DNA of 64,000 nt from an uncultured Winogradskyella sp. (GTDB lineage: Bacteria; Bacteroidota; Bacteroidia; Flavobacteriales; Flavobacteriaceae): positions 62,001 through 126,000 of the forward strand of contig NZ_CANMIW010000005.1 in the NCBI RefSeq assembly GCF_947498005.1. Reading direction: 5' to 3'. This document shows, in pieces, positions 1 to 7,662 of the stretch. The notes beneath the pieces were generated by a model that was given only the letters and a program-made list of their open reading frames with translations, ran no database searches and was not told the DNA's origin. Numbering within the stretch: the first letter of the stretch is position 1; every line of letters starts with the position of its first letter. The position numbers were made by a program, and so were the translations under genes.

Positions 1-1
1 T

Positions 2-751
2 AAAAGAGGCTACAAACCAAAAACTAAAAAAGAGAAGGTAGAGATTGTTGAAGAAGAATCAACAACGGCTGAGGTATTTAATTCTTTAGATGAAGGGGCT
101 TCAAAAGCAGAAGAATGGGCAGTAAGAAACCAAAAGTATATTATTGGTGTAGTTGCTGCTATTGCTCTAATAGTTTTGGCATATATGGCTTACAATAAAT
201 TTGTAGCTGAACCAAAGCAAAAAGATGCAATGAACGAAATGTACACTGCTAAAAAATATTTTAACGATGCTGTTAATGGTGTATCTTCAGATTCATTATA
301 CCAAATGTCTTTAGATGGAGGTGAAGGTAAATACGGAATGTTAGATATTATTAGTAATTATGGTGGAACACCTGCTGCTAATTTGGCAAATTATTATGCT
401 GGTATGGCGTATTTAAACTTAAAGAATTACGAAAAAGCAATTTCACATTTAGATGATTTTTCTAGTGATGATAAAATGTTAAACCCAATTGCTAAAGGAG
501 GAATTGGTGATGCATTTGTACAGTTAAACCAATCAGATAAAGCATTAGAGTATTACGAAAAAGCTTTTCAAGCTAATGTAAATGATTATACTACACCTTT
601 ATATTTATTGAAAGCGGCAAAAGTTGCTATTAGTTTAGGTGATAACAGTAAAGCTTTAGGTTTCTTAGAGCGTATTCAATCTGAGTTCTCTACATCTAAC
701 GAAATGAAAGATGCAGAAATTTTAATAGGAAAAGTAGAAGCAAGCTTATAG
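2..751 (+). CDS. TPR-repeat single-pass membrane protein (5' partial)
   Basis: The reading frame is open from base 2 and has no start in the window, so the gene begins upstream; 249 residues are visible. A charged, Lys/Glu-rich segment is followed by one membrane helix (about visible residues 46-64, starting YIIGVVAAIA) and then a soluble region with at least three tetratricopeptide-like helical pairs, for example ANYYAGMAYLNLKNYEKAI and the later DKALEYYEKAF. The layout resembles the TPR membrane proteins (YfgM/TolA-like) that sit next to ribH in flavobacteria. The stop lies 3 bases before the ribH ATG, so the two are probably cotranscribed. TPRs indicate protein-protein contact; a specific role cannot be read. 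Confidence 0.85.
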   Translation, partial: KRGYKPKTKKEKVEIVEEESTTAEVFNSLDEGASKAEEWAVRNQKYIIGVVAAIALIVLAYMAYNKFVAEPKQKDAMNEMYTAKKYFNDAVNGVSSDSLYQMSLDGGEGKYGMLDIISNYGGTPAANLANYYAGMAYLNLKNYEKAISHLDDFSSDDKMLNPIAKGGIGDAFVQLNQSDKALEYYEKAFQANVNDYTTPLYLLKAAKVAISLGDNSKALGFLERIQSEFSTSNEMKDAEILIGKVEASL

Positions 752-754
752 TAT

Positions 755-1261
755 ATGGCAACTGCAAATCATAATTTATCGAATTACGATAAAACAACAA
801 TCCCAAGCGCGAAAGATTTTCGGTTTGGGATTGTTGTTTCAGAATGGAATGATAAAATTACCGAAGGTCTTTGGCAAGGTGCTTTTGATGCCTTAACAGA
901 TTGCGGAGCACTTAAAGAAAATATTGTACGTTGGAATGTTCCTGGAACCTTTGAGCTTACATATGGTGCTGCAAGAATGAGCAAAAGTATTTATGCAGAT
1001 TCTGGCATGTTAGATGCAATTATTGTTATTGGTTGTGTAATACAAGGTGAAACCAAACATTTTGACTTTGTTTGTGAAGGTGTAACTCAAGGTATAAAAG
1101 ACTTAAATCTTAAAGGTGATATTCCCGTTATTTTCTGTGTACTTACAGATAATAATATGCAACAATCTATTGATCGTTCTGGCGGAAAACACGGTAACAA
1201 AGGTACAGAAGCTGCTATTGCTGCTATAAAAATGGCAGATCTACGTAAACAATCCTTGTAG
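755..1261 (+). CDS. ribH: 6,7-dimethyl-8-ribityllumazine synthase
   Basis: Condenses 5-amino-6-ribitylamino-uracil with 3,4-dihydroxy-2-butanone-4-phosphate, the penultimate step of riboflavin synthesis, in the cytoplasm. The 168-residue length is normal. Family signatures are present: FGIVVSEWN near the N terminus, GTFEL, GCVIQGETKHFD with the catalytic-region His, and DRSGGKHGNKG near the end. The first 25 residues are a non-conserved tail. ATG at 755 lies 3 bases after the upstream stop. The early coding region contains a long inverted repeat (792-839) that could fold in the mRNA. No other rib genes are in view. Confidence 0.97.
   Translation: MATANHNLSNYDKTTIPSAKDFRFGIVVSEWNDKITEGLWQGAFDALTDCGALKENIVRWNVPGTFELTYGAARMSKSIYADSGMLDAIIVIGCVIQGETKHFDFVCEGVTQGIKDLNLKGDIPVIFCVLTDNNMQQSIDRSGGKHGNKGTEAAIAAIKMADLRKQSL
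792..839. repeat. 15-bp perfect inverted repeat inside ribH
   Basis: Left arm 792-806 reads AAACAACAATCCCAA and right arm 825-839 is its exact reverse complement, with an 18-base spacer. It lies 37 bases after the ribH start codon. The left arm encodes the non-conserved N-terminal tail, and the right arm encodes the conserved FGIVVS strand. Confidence 0.9.
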
Positions 1262-1266
1262 TTTTT

Positions 1267-1314
1267 AGTCTCAGTTTACAGTTTACAGTCTACAGTCTAC
1301 AGTCTAAAGTCTCA
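1267..1314. repeat. Degenerate heptanucleotide array (AGTYTAC type)
   Basis: About seven consecutive units with period 7: a truncated AGTCTC, two AGTTTAC, two AGTCTAC, then AGTCTAA and AGTCTCA. It begins 6 bases after the ribH stop codon. The unit resembles the reverse complement of the AAACTGC unit of the second array at 1458-1527, so the two arrays face each other. Confidence 0.85.
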
Positions 1315-1407
1315 ATCCGTAGTAAAAAGTTATAAGTGTAAAGTGAGCAGTTAAATGATACTTGTGTTTTGTAAACAGTTTAGTGTTTGTTGACATATGT
1401 TTAATAA

Positions 1408-1454
1408 AAAAGAAGATTAAAGTTATTTCACTACAATCTTCTTTTATTTTTTTT
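1408..1454 (+). terminator. Rho-independent terminator after ribH
   Basis: An 11-bp perfect stem (AAAAGAAGATT at 1408-1418 with AATCTTCTTTT at 1435-1445) and a 16-base loop is followed, after one A, by eight T residues. It lies about 150 bases downstream of ribH and would end the TPR-ribH transcript. Confidence 0.75.
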
Positions 1455-1457
1455 ACC

Positions 1458-1527
1458 AAACTGCAAACTGCAAACTGCAAACTGCAAACTGCAAACTGCA
1501 AACTGCAAACTGCAAACTGCAAACTGC
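1458..1527. repeat. Perfect heptanucleotide tandem repeat, 10 copies of AAACTGC
   Basis: Ten uninterrupted copies of AAACTGC, 70 bp in total, start immediately after the ribH terminator. The 374-base gap from 1262 to 1635 therefore contains two period-7 arrays, a terminator and a short dyad but no convincing gene; open frames that cross it merely read through the repeat. Confidence 0.95.
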
Positions 1528-1560
1528 TTCCCAACTCTGGCATTCTTTTTGTTAATAATT

Positions 1561-1575
1561 TTAAGGAATCCTTAA
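1561..1575. promoter_or_regulatory. Short dyad upstream of small membrane-protein genes
   Basis: TTAAGGA at 1561-1567 and TCCTTAA at 1569-1575 form a perfect 7-bp dyad around one A. It lies 60 bases before the start of the next gene, a reasonable place for an operator. No matching regulator is identifiable. Confidence 0.35.
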
Positions 1576-1635
1576 GGGTTAATTCCTTGTATTTTCAGTA
1601 CTTTTGAGATTAATCAAGTTTAATTTACAAGTCAT

Positions 1636-1851
1636 TTGTTTAATCAAAGAAAAAATAAACGATTTACTTATAAATCTCGACTTCAGGATTCCAATATTGA
1701 TCAGTCGAAAGTCGACTTTGAAACGAAGTGGAACGAAGCTAATGGTAAGAGTAAACGCAAAGGAAATGTGTTTACATCGCTACCAGTTTTAGTTGTGATC
1801 TTAGTTTTAATTTTTGTATTACTTTATATTCTAGAAGGATATATAAAATAA
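1636..1851 (+). CDS. Small membrane protein, paralogue of the next gene
   Basis: A 71-residue protein with a basic N terminus (NKRFTYKSR), a polar middle and one C-terminal membrane helix starting VLVVILVLIFVLL. The basic start and tail-anchored layout mirror the following gene (NRKYNYKPR, same C-terminal helix), so the two look like diverged duplicates. No ATG exists in the frame; TTG at 1636 is the only ordinary start after the upstream stop codon at 1621, so the exact start is uncertain. Seven bases separate its stop from the next ATG, and the pair leads into mutL. Function is unknown. Confidence 0.65.
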   Translation: MFNQRKNKRFTYKSRLQDSNIDQSKVDFETKWNEANGKSKRKGNVFTSLPVLVVILVLIFVLLYILEGYIK

Positions 1852-1858
1852 GAGAATT

Positions 1859-2143
1859 ATGGGAATAATGAAATTGAAGAAAAATCGAAAGTACAATTAT
1901 AAGCCTCGTTTTTATAAAGGTGAAGGAAGTCCTTTTGAGCTTAAGCACAAATTTGATGATAAAAGAACAACCGTAAATCCGGCAAAGGGTATTAAAGGTA
2001 AATTCAATGCAGCCATTGATGATTATAAACATAATCAAGATTCTAACGTTAATAAACGCGTTCTTATCATTATTGCTGTGTTAATTATGTTGTTTTTATT
2101 TATAATCGGTTTTGATCTATCTATATTCCTCCCAAATAGCTAA
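1859..2143 (+). CDS. Small conserved membrane protein of the flavobacterial ribH-mutL interval
   Basis: A 94-residue protein: basic N terminus, central motif SPFELKHKFDDKRTTV, and a C-terminal hydrophobic helix (about residues 68-86). From memory this family is often labelled riboflavin synthase subunit beta in flavobacterial annotations, apparently by transfer from neighbouring ribH. Nothing in its sequence resembles lumazine or riboflavin synthase, and that label should not be used. Its TAA shares its last A with the ATG of mutL (TAATG), so translation is probably coupled. Role unknown; a membrane-associated structural role is as far as the sequence goes. Confidence 0.8.
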   Translation: MGIMKLKKNRKYNYKPRFYKGEGSPFELKHKFDDKRTTVNPAKGIKGKFNAAIDDYKHNQDSNVNKRVLIIIAVLIMLFLFIIGFDLSIFLPNS

Positions 2144-4005
2144 TGTCAGATATTATTCAACTTTTACCAGACCATGTTGCTAACCAAATTGCAGCTGGTG
2201 AAGTGGTACAACGTCCTGCTTCAGTAGTTAAAGAACTATTAGAAAATGCAATTGATGCCAATGCAACAGAAATCAAACTCATTGTTAAAGATGCTGGTAA
2301 AACCTTGGTTCAAGTTATAGATAATGGTAAGGGTATGAGTGTTACTGATGCCCGCTTAAGTTTTGAGCGTCATGCAACTTCTAAAATTAGAACAGCTGAA
2401 GACTTGTTTCAACTCAACACTAAGGGGTTTAGAGGAGAAGCACTTGCAAGTATTGCAGCCATTGCTCATGTAGAATTAAAGACTAAATTAGATCGCGAAG
2501 ATTTAGGAACTGTCCTCGTTATTGAAGGTAGTGAAGTGAAATCTCAAGATGTTTCTGTTACACCAACTGGTACTTCGGTTTCTGTAAAGCATTTATTTTT
2601 TAATATTCCTGCTAGACGAAATTTTTTAAAATCAGATACAGTAGAATTACGCCATATTACAGATGAATTTCATCGCGTGGCTTTAGCACATCCAAATATT
2701 GCATTTGCATTTTATCATAATGGAAGCGACTTGTTTAATGTGCCTCAGGAGAATTACAGACAACGAGTTGTGCATATTTTCGGAACAAAAACCAATGAAA
2801 AATTAGTACCAGTTGAAGAAGAAACAGAAGTACTAAAAATTTCAGGATTTGTTGGTAAACCTGAATATTCTAAGAAAACAAAGTCAGAGCAGTATTTTTT
2901 TGTAAATCAGCGCTTTATAAAGAGTCCTTATTTAAATCATGCTATTAAATCGGCTTTTGAAGGTTTGCTAAAAGATGGCTATCATCCTAGCTATTTTTTA
3001 AATCTTACAGTAGATCCAAAGTCTATTGATATAAACATTCATCCTACAAAAACTGAAATTAAGTTTGATGATGAACACACGTTGTACGCTATTTTACGTT
3101 CAGCAGTAAAACATAGTTTAGGGCAATTTAATATTGCACCAATCTTAGATTTTGAACAACAAAGTAGTTTTGATACACCTTACGATTATAAAAATAAGTC
3201 AGCTGCTGCACCTTCTATAGAGGTAGATAGAAGTTTTAATCCATTTTCTGATGTTTCTCCAGAGCGAAGTGCAAAGCCATCGTATAATAATGGCGGGTTT
3301 AAATCGGCACCTGCAGCATCATGGGAAAGTATGTACGTTGGTTTAGAGTCTAAAGGGAACAATTCACCATCTGATTTTAGTGAAGTTACTTTTGAGAGTG
3401 ATCCTAAAAATGAATCTATATTTAGTGATTCAACAATAGAAACCACTAAAACTACTTTTCAACTTCAACAAAAGTATATTGTAAGTACTATAAAATCTGG
3501 GATGTTAGTTATTGATCAAAATAGAGCACATCAACGTATTTTGTATGAGAATTTCTTGAAGCATATAACAATACAAGAAGCTACAAGTCAGCAATTATTA
3601 TTTCCGTTGCAATTGCATTATACGCCTAGTGAAACTAAAATAATAGAAGACTTGAAAGCGAACTTAGAGCATACTGGTTTTGTGTTTTCAGAATTAAATA
3701 CCGATGGTATAGTGATTACAGGAGTTCCGGTTGGTGTGCCAGAAAGTGAAGTCTCTATTATTTTAGAACAATTAATTAGTGATGTGGAAAACGATGTGCC
3801 AGACACTAATTTTAGTGCGTCAGATTTATTAGCAAAATCTATGGCTAAGAGCTTGGCAATAAAAAATGGACAATCGTTAAATAGTACAGAGCAAGAACAT
3901 ATGGTAAATAGTTTATTTGCTTGTAAGGAACCCAATGTATCACCAACCAATAGACCAACGTTTATTACAATGGCAGTTGATGATATTGAGAAAAAATTTA
4001 TGTAG
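2143..4005 (+). CDS. mutL: DNA mismatch repair protein MutL
   Basis: Couples MutS mismatch recognition to downstream repair. The N-terminal GHKL ATPase is complete: ELLENAIDA, DNGKGM, RHATSK and GFRGEALASI. A variable, Ser/Asn-rich linker covers roughly residues 340-430, followed by the C-terminal dimerisation domain. The endonuclease motif of nuclease-type MutL (DQHA-x2-E-x4-E) is changed here to DQNRAHQRILYE starting at about residue 458, and the late CPHGRP-type motif reads SPTNRPTF, so metal-dependent nicking is doubtful. The 620-residue length is normal. The start overlaps the preceding stop (TAATG). Confidence 0.97.
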   Translation: MSDIIQLLPDHVANQIAAGEVVQRPASVVKELLENAIDANATEIKLIVKDAGKTLVQVIDNGKGMSVTDARLSFERHATSKIRTAEDLFQLNTKGFRGEALASIAAIAHVELKTKLDREDLGTVLVIEGSEVKSQDVSVTPTGTSVSVKHLFFNIPARRNFLKSDTVELRHITDEFHRVALAHPNIAFAFYHNGSDLFNVPQENYRQRVVHIFGTKTNEKLVPVEEETEVLKISGFVGKPEYSKKTKSEQYFFVNQRFIKSPYLNHAIKSAFEGLLKDGYHPSYFLNLTVDPKSIDINIHPTKTEIKFDDEHTLYAILRSAVKHSLGQFNIAPILDFEQQSSFDTPYDYKNKSAAAPSIEVDRSFNPFSDVSPERSAKPSYNNGGFKSAPAASWESMYVGLESKGNNSPSDFSEVTFESDPKNESIFSDSTIETTKTTFQLQQKYIVSTIKSGMLVIDQNRAHQRILYENFLKHITIQEATSQQLLFPLQLHYTPSETKIIEDLKANLEHTGFVFSELNTDGIVITGVPVGVPESEVSIILEQLISDVENDVPDTNFSASDLLAKSMAKSLAIKNGQSLNSTEQEHMVNSLFACKEPNVSPTNRPTFITMAVDDIEKKFM

Positions 4006-4008
4006 TAT

Positions 4009-4830
4009 ATGAGATTTAGTATTACTGATGCGGTAAAGCATTTAATTATTATAAATGTTGTAATGTTTGTTGGAAAACTCACACTTGGTGATGGTCATTT
4101 ATTTGATGAATTGTTTACCATGTATTTCCCAACAAATGATTTGTTTAAACCATGGCAAGTTATAACGCACATGTTCATGCATGGGAGTCCTGCACATTTA
4201 CTTTTTAATATGTTTGCTCTTTGGATGTTTGGTACTCCAGTAGAAGAGCGTTTGGGTACTGCGAAGTTTTTATTTATATACTTTTCAGCTGGTTTTGGTG
4301 CTTTGTTGTTTCAGTTAGGTTATTATTACTTTGACTATTATTCTGCAATGCAAACTTTAGGAAATTTGAATATGAGTACAAGTTTATTGCATGAAATAAT
4401 GAATATTAATGCAATAGATGGTGATATGATAAGAGGAGAGATTTTGCAAGAAAAAATGATTCCACTATTAAATGACGCCAATTTCTCTACGTCTATTTCT
4501 GCAGCTCAATTTAGTGCTTTATTTGATTTAAATGTTCTGAATTTAAGTGCAATGGTTGGAGCATCTGGTTGTATTATGGGAATTATGGCGGCCTTTGGGA
4601 TGATGAATCCTAATGCTAAGTTAATGATGATATTTTTACCAATTCCTGTTAAAGCAAAGTATTTTATTCCAGGATTAATTATTTTAGATATCATCTCAGC
4701 ATTTACTGGTCAATCGTTTTTTAGTCCAAGTAATACAGCATATATGGCTCACGTTGGTGGCGCTGTATTAGGTTTTATTGTAATGTGGTATTGGAAAAAA
4801 AGTGACAAGGATAAATACCGTTGGAATTAA
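4009..4830 (+). CDS. Rhomboid family intramembrane serine protease (copy 1)
   Basis: A polytopic inner-membrane protease that cleaves membrane helices. The nucleophile motif GASG (Ser about residue 185) and the catalytic His in AHVGG (about residue 248) are both present, as is the L1-loop signature HGSPAHLLFNMFALWMFG. About 60 residues of polar sequence (roughly 105-165) are inserted between the early helices and the Ser helix. ATG lies 3 bases after the mutL stop. A second rhomboid follows directly. Substrate unknown. Confidence 0.93.
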   Translation: MRFSITDAVKHLIIINVVMFVGKLTLGDGHLFDELFTMYFPTNDLFKPWQVITHMFMHGSPAHLLFNMFALWMFGTPVEERLGTAKFLFIYFSAGFGALLFQLGYYYFDYYSAMQTLGNLNMSTSLLHEIMNINAIDGDMIRGEILQEKMIPLLNDANFSTSISAAQFSALFDLNVLNLSAMVGASGCIMGIMAAFGMMNPNAKLMMIFLPIPVKAKYFIPGLIILDIISAFTGQSFFSPSNTAYMAHVGGAVLGFIVMWYWKKSDKDKYRWN

Positions 4831-4832
4831 AT

Positions 4833-5702
4833 ATGAGTACAGTTGAAAATTTAAAATACAAGTTTAAGAACTTAGATGTATTTGGCAAAATCATTGCCAT
4901 TAACGTACTCGTGTTTTTAATTGGCTTGGTATTTAAATCGTTATTGCGATTTAATGTTTATTTCTATTTTGAATTACCATCTGGCTTTATGAATTATTTA
5001 TTTCAGCCATGGTCATTAATAACGTATGGTTTTTTGCATAGCGGTCCTTTTCACTTGCTATTAAATATGTTGTTTCTTTTTTATTTAAGTAGAGTGACTA
5101 CCAATCTATTTAGATCAAAAATGATTCTTAATATTTACTTTTTAGGAATTATTTTTGGAGGTTTAGCGTATTTGGCCGTTGCCAATCTTTTACCAGTAAA
5201 CTTTATAGGTGAAAATGATGTGCTAGTTGGTGCATCTGCAGGTGTTAGTGCGCTATTGCTATTTGTGGCAGTCTATATTCCTAACACTGAGATAAGGTTA
5301 TTTAATGCCTTCAATGTAAAATGGAAGCATATTGCAATGGTTATTGTTGGATTGGATTTGTTTAGAATGCTGTCTGGTCTTAATCAAGGTGGTTATGTAG
5401 CGCATTTTGGAGGCTATTTGTTAGGATATATCTATGCTACTAGATTATTGAAAGGTACAGATATTGGCCTAGGTTTTGAGCGCTCTATGGATAGTTTTAT
5501 GAGTTTGTTTAAACCAAAATCTAATCTAAAAACAGTACATCGTAAAAAGAACAAAAAGGAATACGCTGGTAAGACTAAAGATGAGTTTAATTCGTTTAAT
5601 AATCAGAAGAAAATAGATTTAATTCTCGACAAGATTAGTAAAAGTGGATATGAGAGCCTCACAAGCGAGGAGAAGGAATTTCTGTTTAAAGCAGGTAAAT
5701 AA
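4833..5702 (+). CDS. Rhomboid family intramembrane serine protease (copy 2) with C-terminal cytosolic domain
   Basis: A second rhomboid: HSGPFHLLLNMLFLFYLS, nucleophile motif GASAG (Ser about residue 134) and His in AHFGGYLLGY. After the last helix comes a basic linker and a short C-terminal helical region (DLILDKISKSGYESLTSEE) that fits the DUF6576 tail of Bacteroidota rhomboids. The frame can be extended to a TTG at 4821 inside the previous gene, but ATG at 4833, two bases after the preceding stop, gives the normal start MSTVENLK. Tandem rhomboids with different extra-membrane parts suggest different substrates. Confidence 0.93.
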   Translation: MSTVENLKYKFKNLDVFGKIIAINVLVFLIGLVFKSLLRFNVYFYFELPSGFMNYLFQPWSLITYGFLHSGPFHLLLNMLFLFYLSRVTTNLFRSKMILNIYFLGIIFGGLAYLAVANLLPVNFIGENDVLVGASAGVSALLLFVAVYIPNTEIRLFNAFNVKWKHIAMVIVGLDLFRMLSGLNQGGYVAHFGGYLLGYIYATRLLKGTDIGLGFERSMDSFMSLFKPKSNLKTVHRKKNKKEYAGKTKDEFNSFNNQKKIDLILDKISKSGYESLTSEEKEFLFKAGK

Positions 5703-5709
5703 TTAAATA

Positions 5710-6732
5710 GTGAAAGGTTTAAAATTTGGTAGTAAAATATTGTTTTTCATCAATTCGTTGGTGGCATTTTTACTGCTTATTTCTTACATTTTACCTTACA
5801 TACCTCCTAAAAGTTTTGCAACTTTATCAGTACTGAGTTTAGGTGTTCCGTTACTTATTATACTTAATGTAGTTTTCTTTGTATTTTGGCTATTACGAGT
5901 AAAAAAACAAATGCTATTATCGCTTGTAGTTCTGCTTCTCGGCTGGAATTATATTGGTTCTATGTATAAATTCTCAGCGTCTTCTGCAATAGAGGATGAA
6001 GATAATTTTACAGTCATGTCTTTTAATGTAAGATTGTTAAATCGGTACGGTTGGCTACCGAGTGAAACAATAAAAGAAGAGGTTATTAAATTAGTAACCA
6101 CTGAAAGTCCTGATATAATGTGTTTTCAAGAATACCGTCGTGGAAACGCCATTAAGTTAGATGGTTACTATAGTTTTAATGCTACGTATACCTCAGGAAT
6201 TAAAGGCGGACAATCTATTTTTTCTAAATATCCTATTATCAATTCCGGATCATTAGAATTTCCTAATACATATAACAACGCCATTTTTGTTGATGTCGTA
6301 AAACAAAAAGATACTTTAAGAGTGTATACGTTGCATTTACAATCTTCTGGCATTGATACTGATGTGGATAAATTAAAGAATGAAACATCAGGTCATTTAT
6401 TTAAGCAAGTGGGATCTACATTTAAGGCGCAACAAGATCAGGTTGATTTATTTTTAGCTCACAAAGCTAAATCTCATTATAAAACTATAGTTACAGGAGA
6501 CTTTAATAACACAGCCTATTCTTACATCTACAGAAAGGTTAAAGGAGATGACTTAAAAGATACGTTTGAAGAAGCTGGAAATGGTTTTGGTAGAACTTAT
6601 GATTTTAAATTCTTCCCAATGCGTATTGATTTTATTTTGGCGCACGACGATTTTACAGTAAATGGTTTTAAAACCTTTGAAGAAAAACTCTCAGACCATT
6701 ATCCCATAAAAGCAACCTTAAAACTACATTAA
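5710..6732 (+). CDS. Membrane-anchored endonuclease/exonuclease/phosphatase family protein
   Basis: Three predicted N-terminal membrane helices (first about 100 residues) are followed by an EEP-fold catalytic domain: MSFNVRLLNRYGW, the acidic CFQEYR, GDFNNTAYS and the terminal SDHYPIKATL, the usual Asn, Glu, Asp-x-Asn and Asp-His catalytic positions. EEP enzymes cleave phosphodiesters in nucleic acids, lipids or nucleotides; the membrane anchor suggests an envelope or lipid substrate, which is inference. GTG at 5710, 7 bases after the rhomboid stop, is the only sensible start. The last 9 bases overlap the convergent gene at 6724. Confidence 0.9.
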   Translation: MKGLKFGSKILFFINSLVAFLLLISYILPYIPPKSFATLSVLSLGVPLLIILNVVFFVFWLLRVKKQMLLSLVVLLLGWNYIGSMYKFSASSAIEDEDNFTVMSFNVRLLNRYGWLPSETIKEEVIKLVTTESPDIMCFQEYRRGNAIKLDGYYSFNATYTSGIKGGQSIFSKYPIINSGSLEFPNTYNNAIFVDVVKQKDTLRVYTLHLQSSGIDTDVDKLKNETSGHLFKQVGSTFKAQQDQVDLFLAHKAKSHYKTIVTGDFNNTAYSYIYRKVKGDDLKDTFEEAGNGFGRTYDFKFFPMRIDFILAHDDFTVNGFKTFEEKLSDHYPIKATLKLH

Positions 6733-7032
6733 GCTGCAGTCTGTAATATCTGCAATAATGTGAATCACTAATCCTAAGCCTAGTAATCTCGTCTTTTTAG
6801 GTATGAGCATCAATAAATAAATTACAATGACATAGTAGGAGTGGAGCGGATGAAAATTAATACTACAGCGGTTTGGCTCAAATATTGGATTCGCTAAGAG
6901 ATGATCTAAATCTATGAGCATTCCTAAAATCATAATACCATAAGCCTTTAACCAATAGGTTTTATAAAAAAGTAATGCTATAACTAATGGTAAACCAAAA
7001 TGTATTCCATAATGTACAATTGGCTGAAGCAT
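6724..7032 (-). CDS. Small integral membrane protein, DUF6122-like
   Basis: A 102-residue protein, largely hydrophobic, with three or four membrane helices and conserved polar motifs typical of the YdjM-like membrane metal-hydrolase group: HYGIHFG, DLDHLL, HPLHS and HIIADITDC. The His/Asp pattern suggests metal binding. Its stop overlaps the 3' end of the EEP gene on the opposite strand. The start is 6 bases after the WbqC-like gene, so it is the last gene of the parA-lepB run. Activity is not established. Confidence 0.75.
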   Translation of the reverse strand: MLQPIVHYGIHFGLPLVIALLFYKTYWLKAYGIMILGMLIDLDHLLANPIFEPNRCSINFHPLHSYYVIVIYLLMLIPKKTRLLGLGLVIHIIADITDCSLM

Positions 7033-7038
7033 AATTAG

Positions 7039-7659
7039 TTATTTGATTGTGATTACCTGTTGTTGTAAATACATTTCTGTATTTGGCCCTTCGTTAAACA
7101 AAAGATCTAAAATGCTAAGATTAGAAATAAATCCATGTTTTTCTGTAAACACTTGTGTGTATGGCTGCAGTGAGTGTATTTGTGTATTGCGTTTTACTAA
7201 ATTTCTATAATCAACTTTGCCAGTAGGTTCTTTTTCAAAGAATGTAGTGTGATTTGGTGCTAGGCCAAGTTGAAGGCAATTTTTAATAACAACAAAGCAT
7301 TCTAAATTAAAATCTAAGATAAAATCAAATTTCTGCTCAAAGAGAAGCATTAAATCATCAATATAAAACTCGAAAAAAGGTGACATGCTATACGCAGACT
7401 GTAACGACTTTAAATGAAGAATTTGCCAGTGTTCCTCATTCGCAATTTTTACATCCTTATATAATTGTCTGTTCTTTTGAGAATAACTAACCGGAACCGT
7501 CAGTGCTAATTTTCCATTTGCGCCATAGATTTCCATTCGGTTTCTATAAGATTGCTTTTGGTAATTATCACTTACTTCAAAATAAACAGAATCAGAATTT
7601 ACCATTGCCCAAAAATTAGCAATATTTGGAAAATAACTTGGATATATTAGAGTATTCAA
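7039..7659 (-). CDS. WbqC family protein
   Basis: A 206-residue cytoplasmic protein. It begins with the WbqC hallmark strand LIYPSYFPNIANFW and contains the downstream SYRNRMEIYG and LTVPV segments. WbqC-like proteins are linked to polysaccharide or modified-sugar biosynthesis, but the biochemical role is unsettled. No ATG precedes the conserved N-terminal strand; the only start that keeps it is TTG at 7659, three bases after the lepB stop. An internal ATG (residue 19) would delete the hallmark strand. Confidence 0.85.
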   Translation of the reverse strand: MNTLIYPSYFPNIANFWAMVNSDSVYFEVSDNYQKQSYRNRMEIYGANGKLALTVPVSYSQKNRQLYKDVKIANEEHWQILHLKSLQSAYSMSPFFEFYIDDLMLLFEQKFDFILDFNLECFVVIKNCLQLGLAPNHTTFFEKEPTGKVDYRNLVKRNTQIHSLQPYTQVFTEKHGFISNLSILDLLFNEGPNTEMYLQQQVITIK

Positions 7660-7662
7660 ATC

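Noticed and set aside
1362..1607. Open frames on both strands across the AAACTGC array
   Set aside because: They only translate the tandem repeat (period 7 reads through all frames) and have no conserved-looking sequence.
3618..4082. 154-codon antisense frame at the mutL 3' end
   Set aside because: It is complementary to the conserved MutL C-terminal domain and the rhomboid start, with no supporting features.
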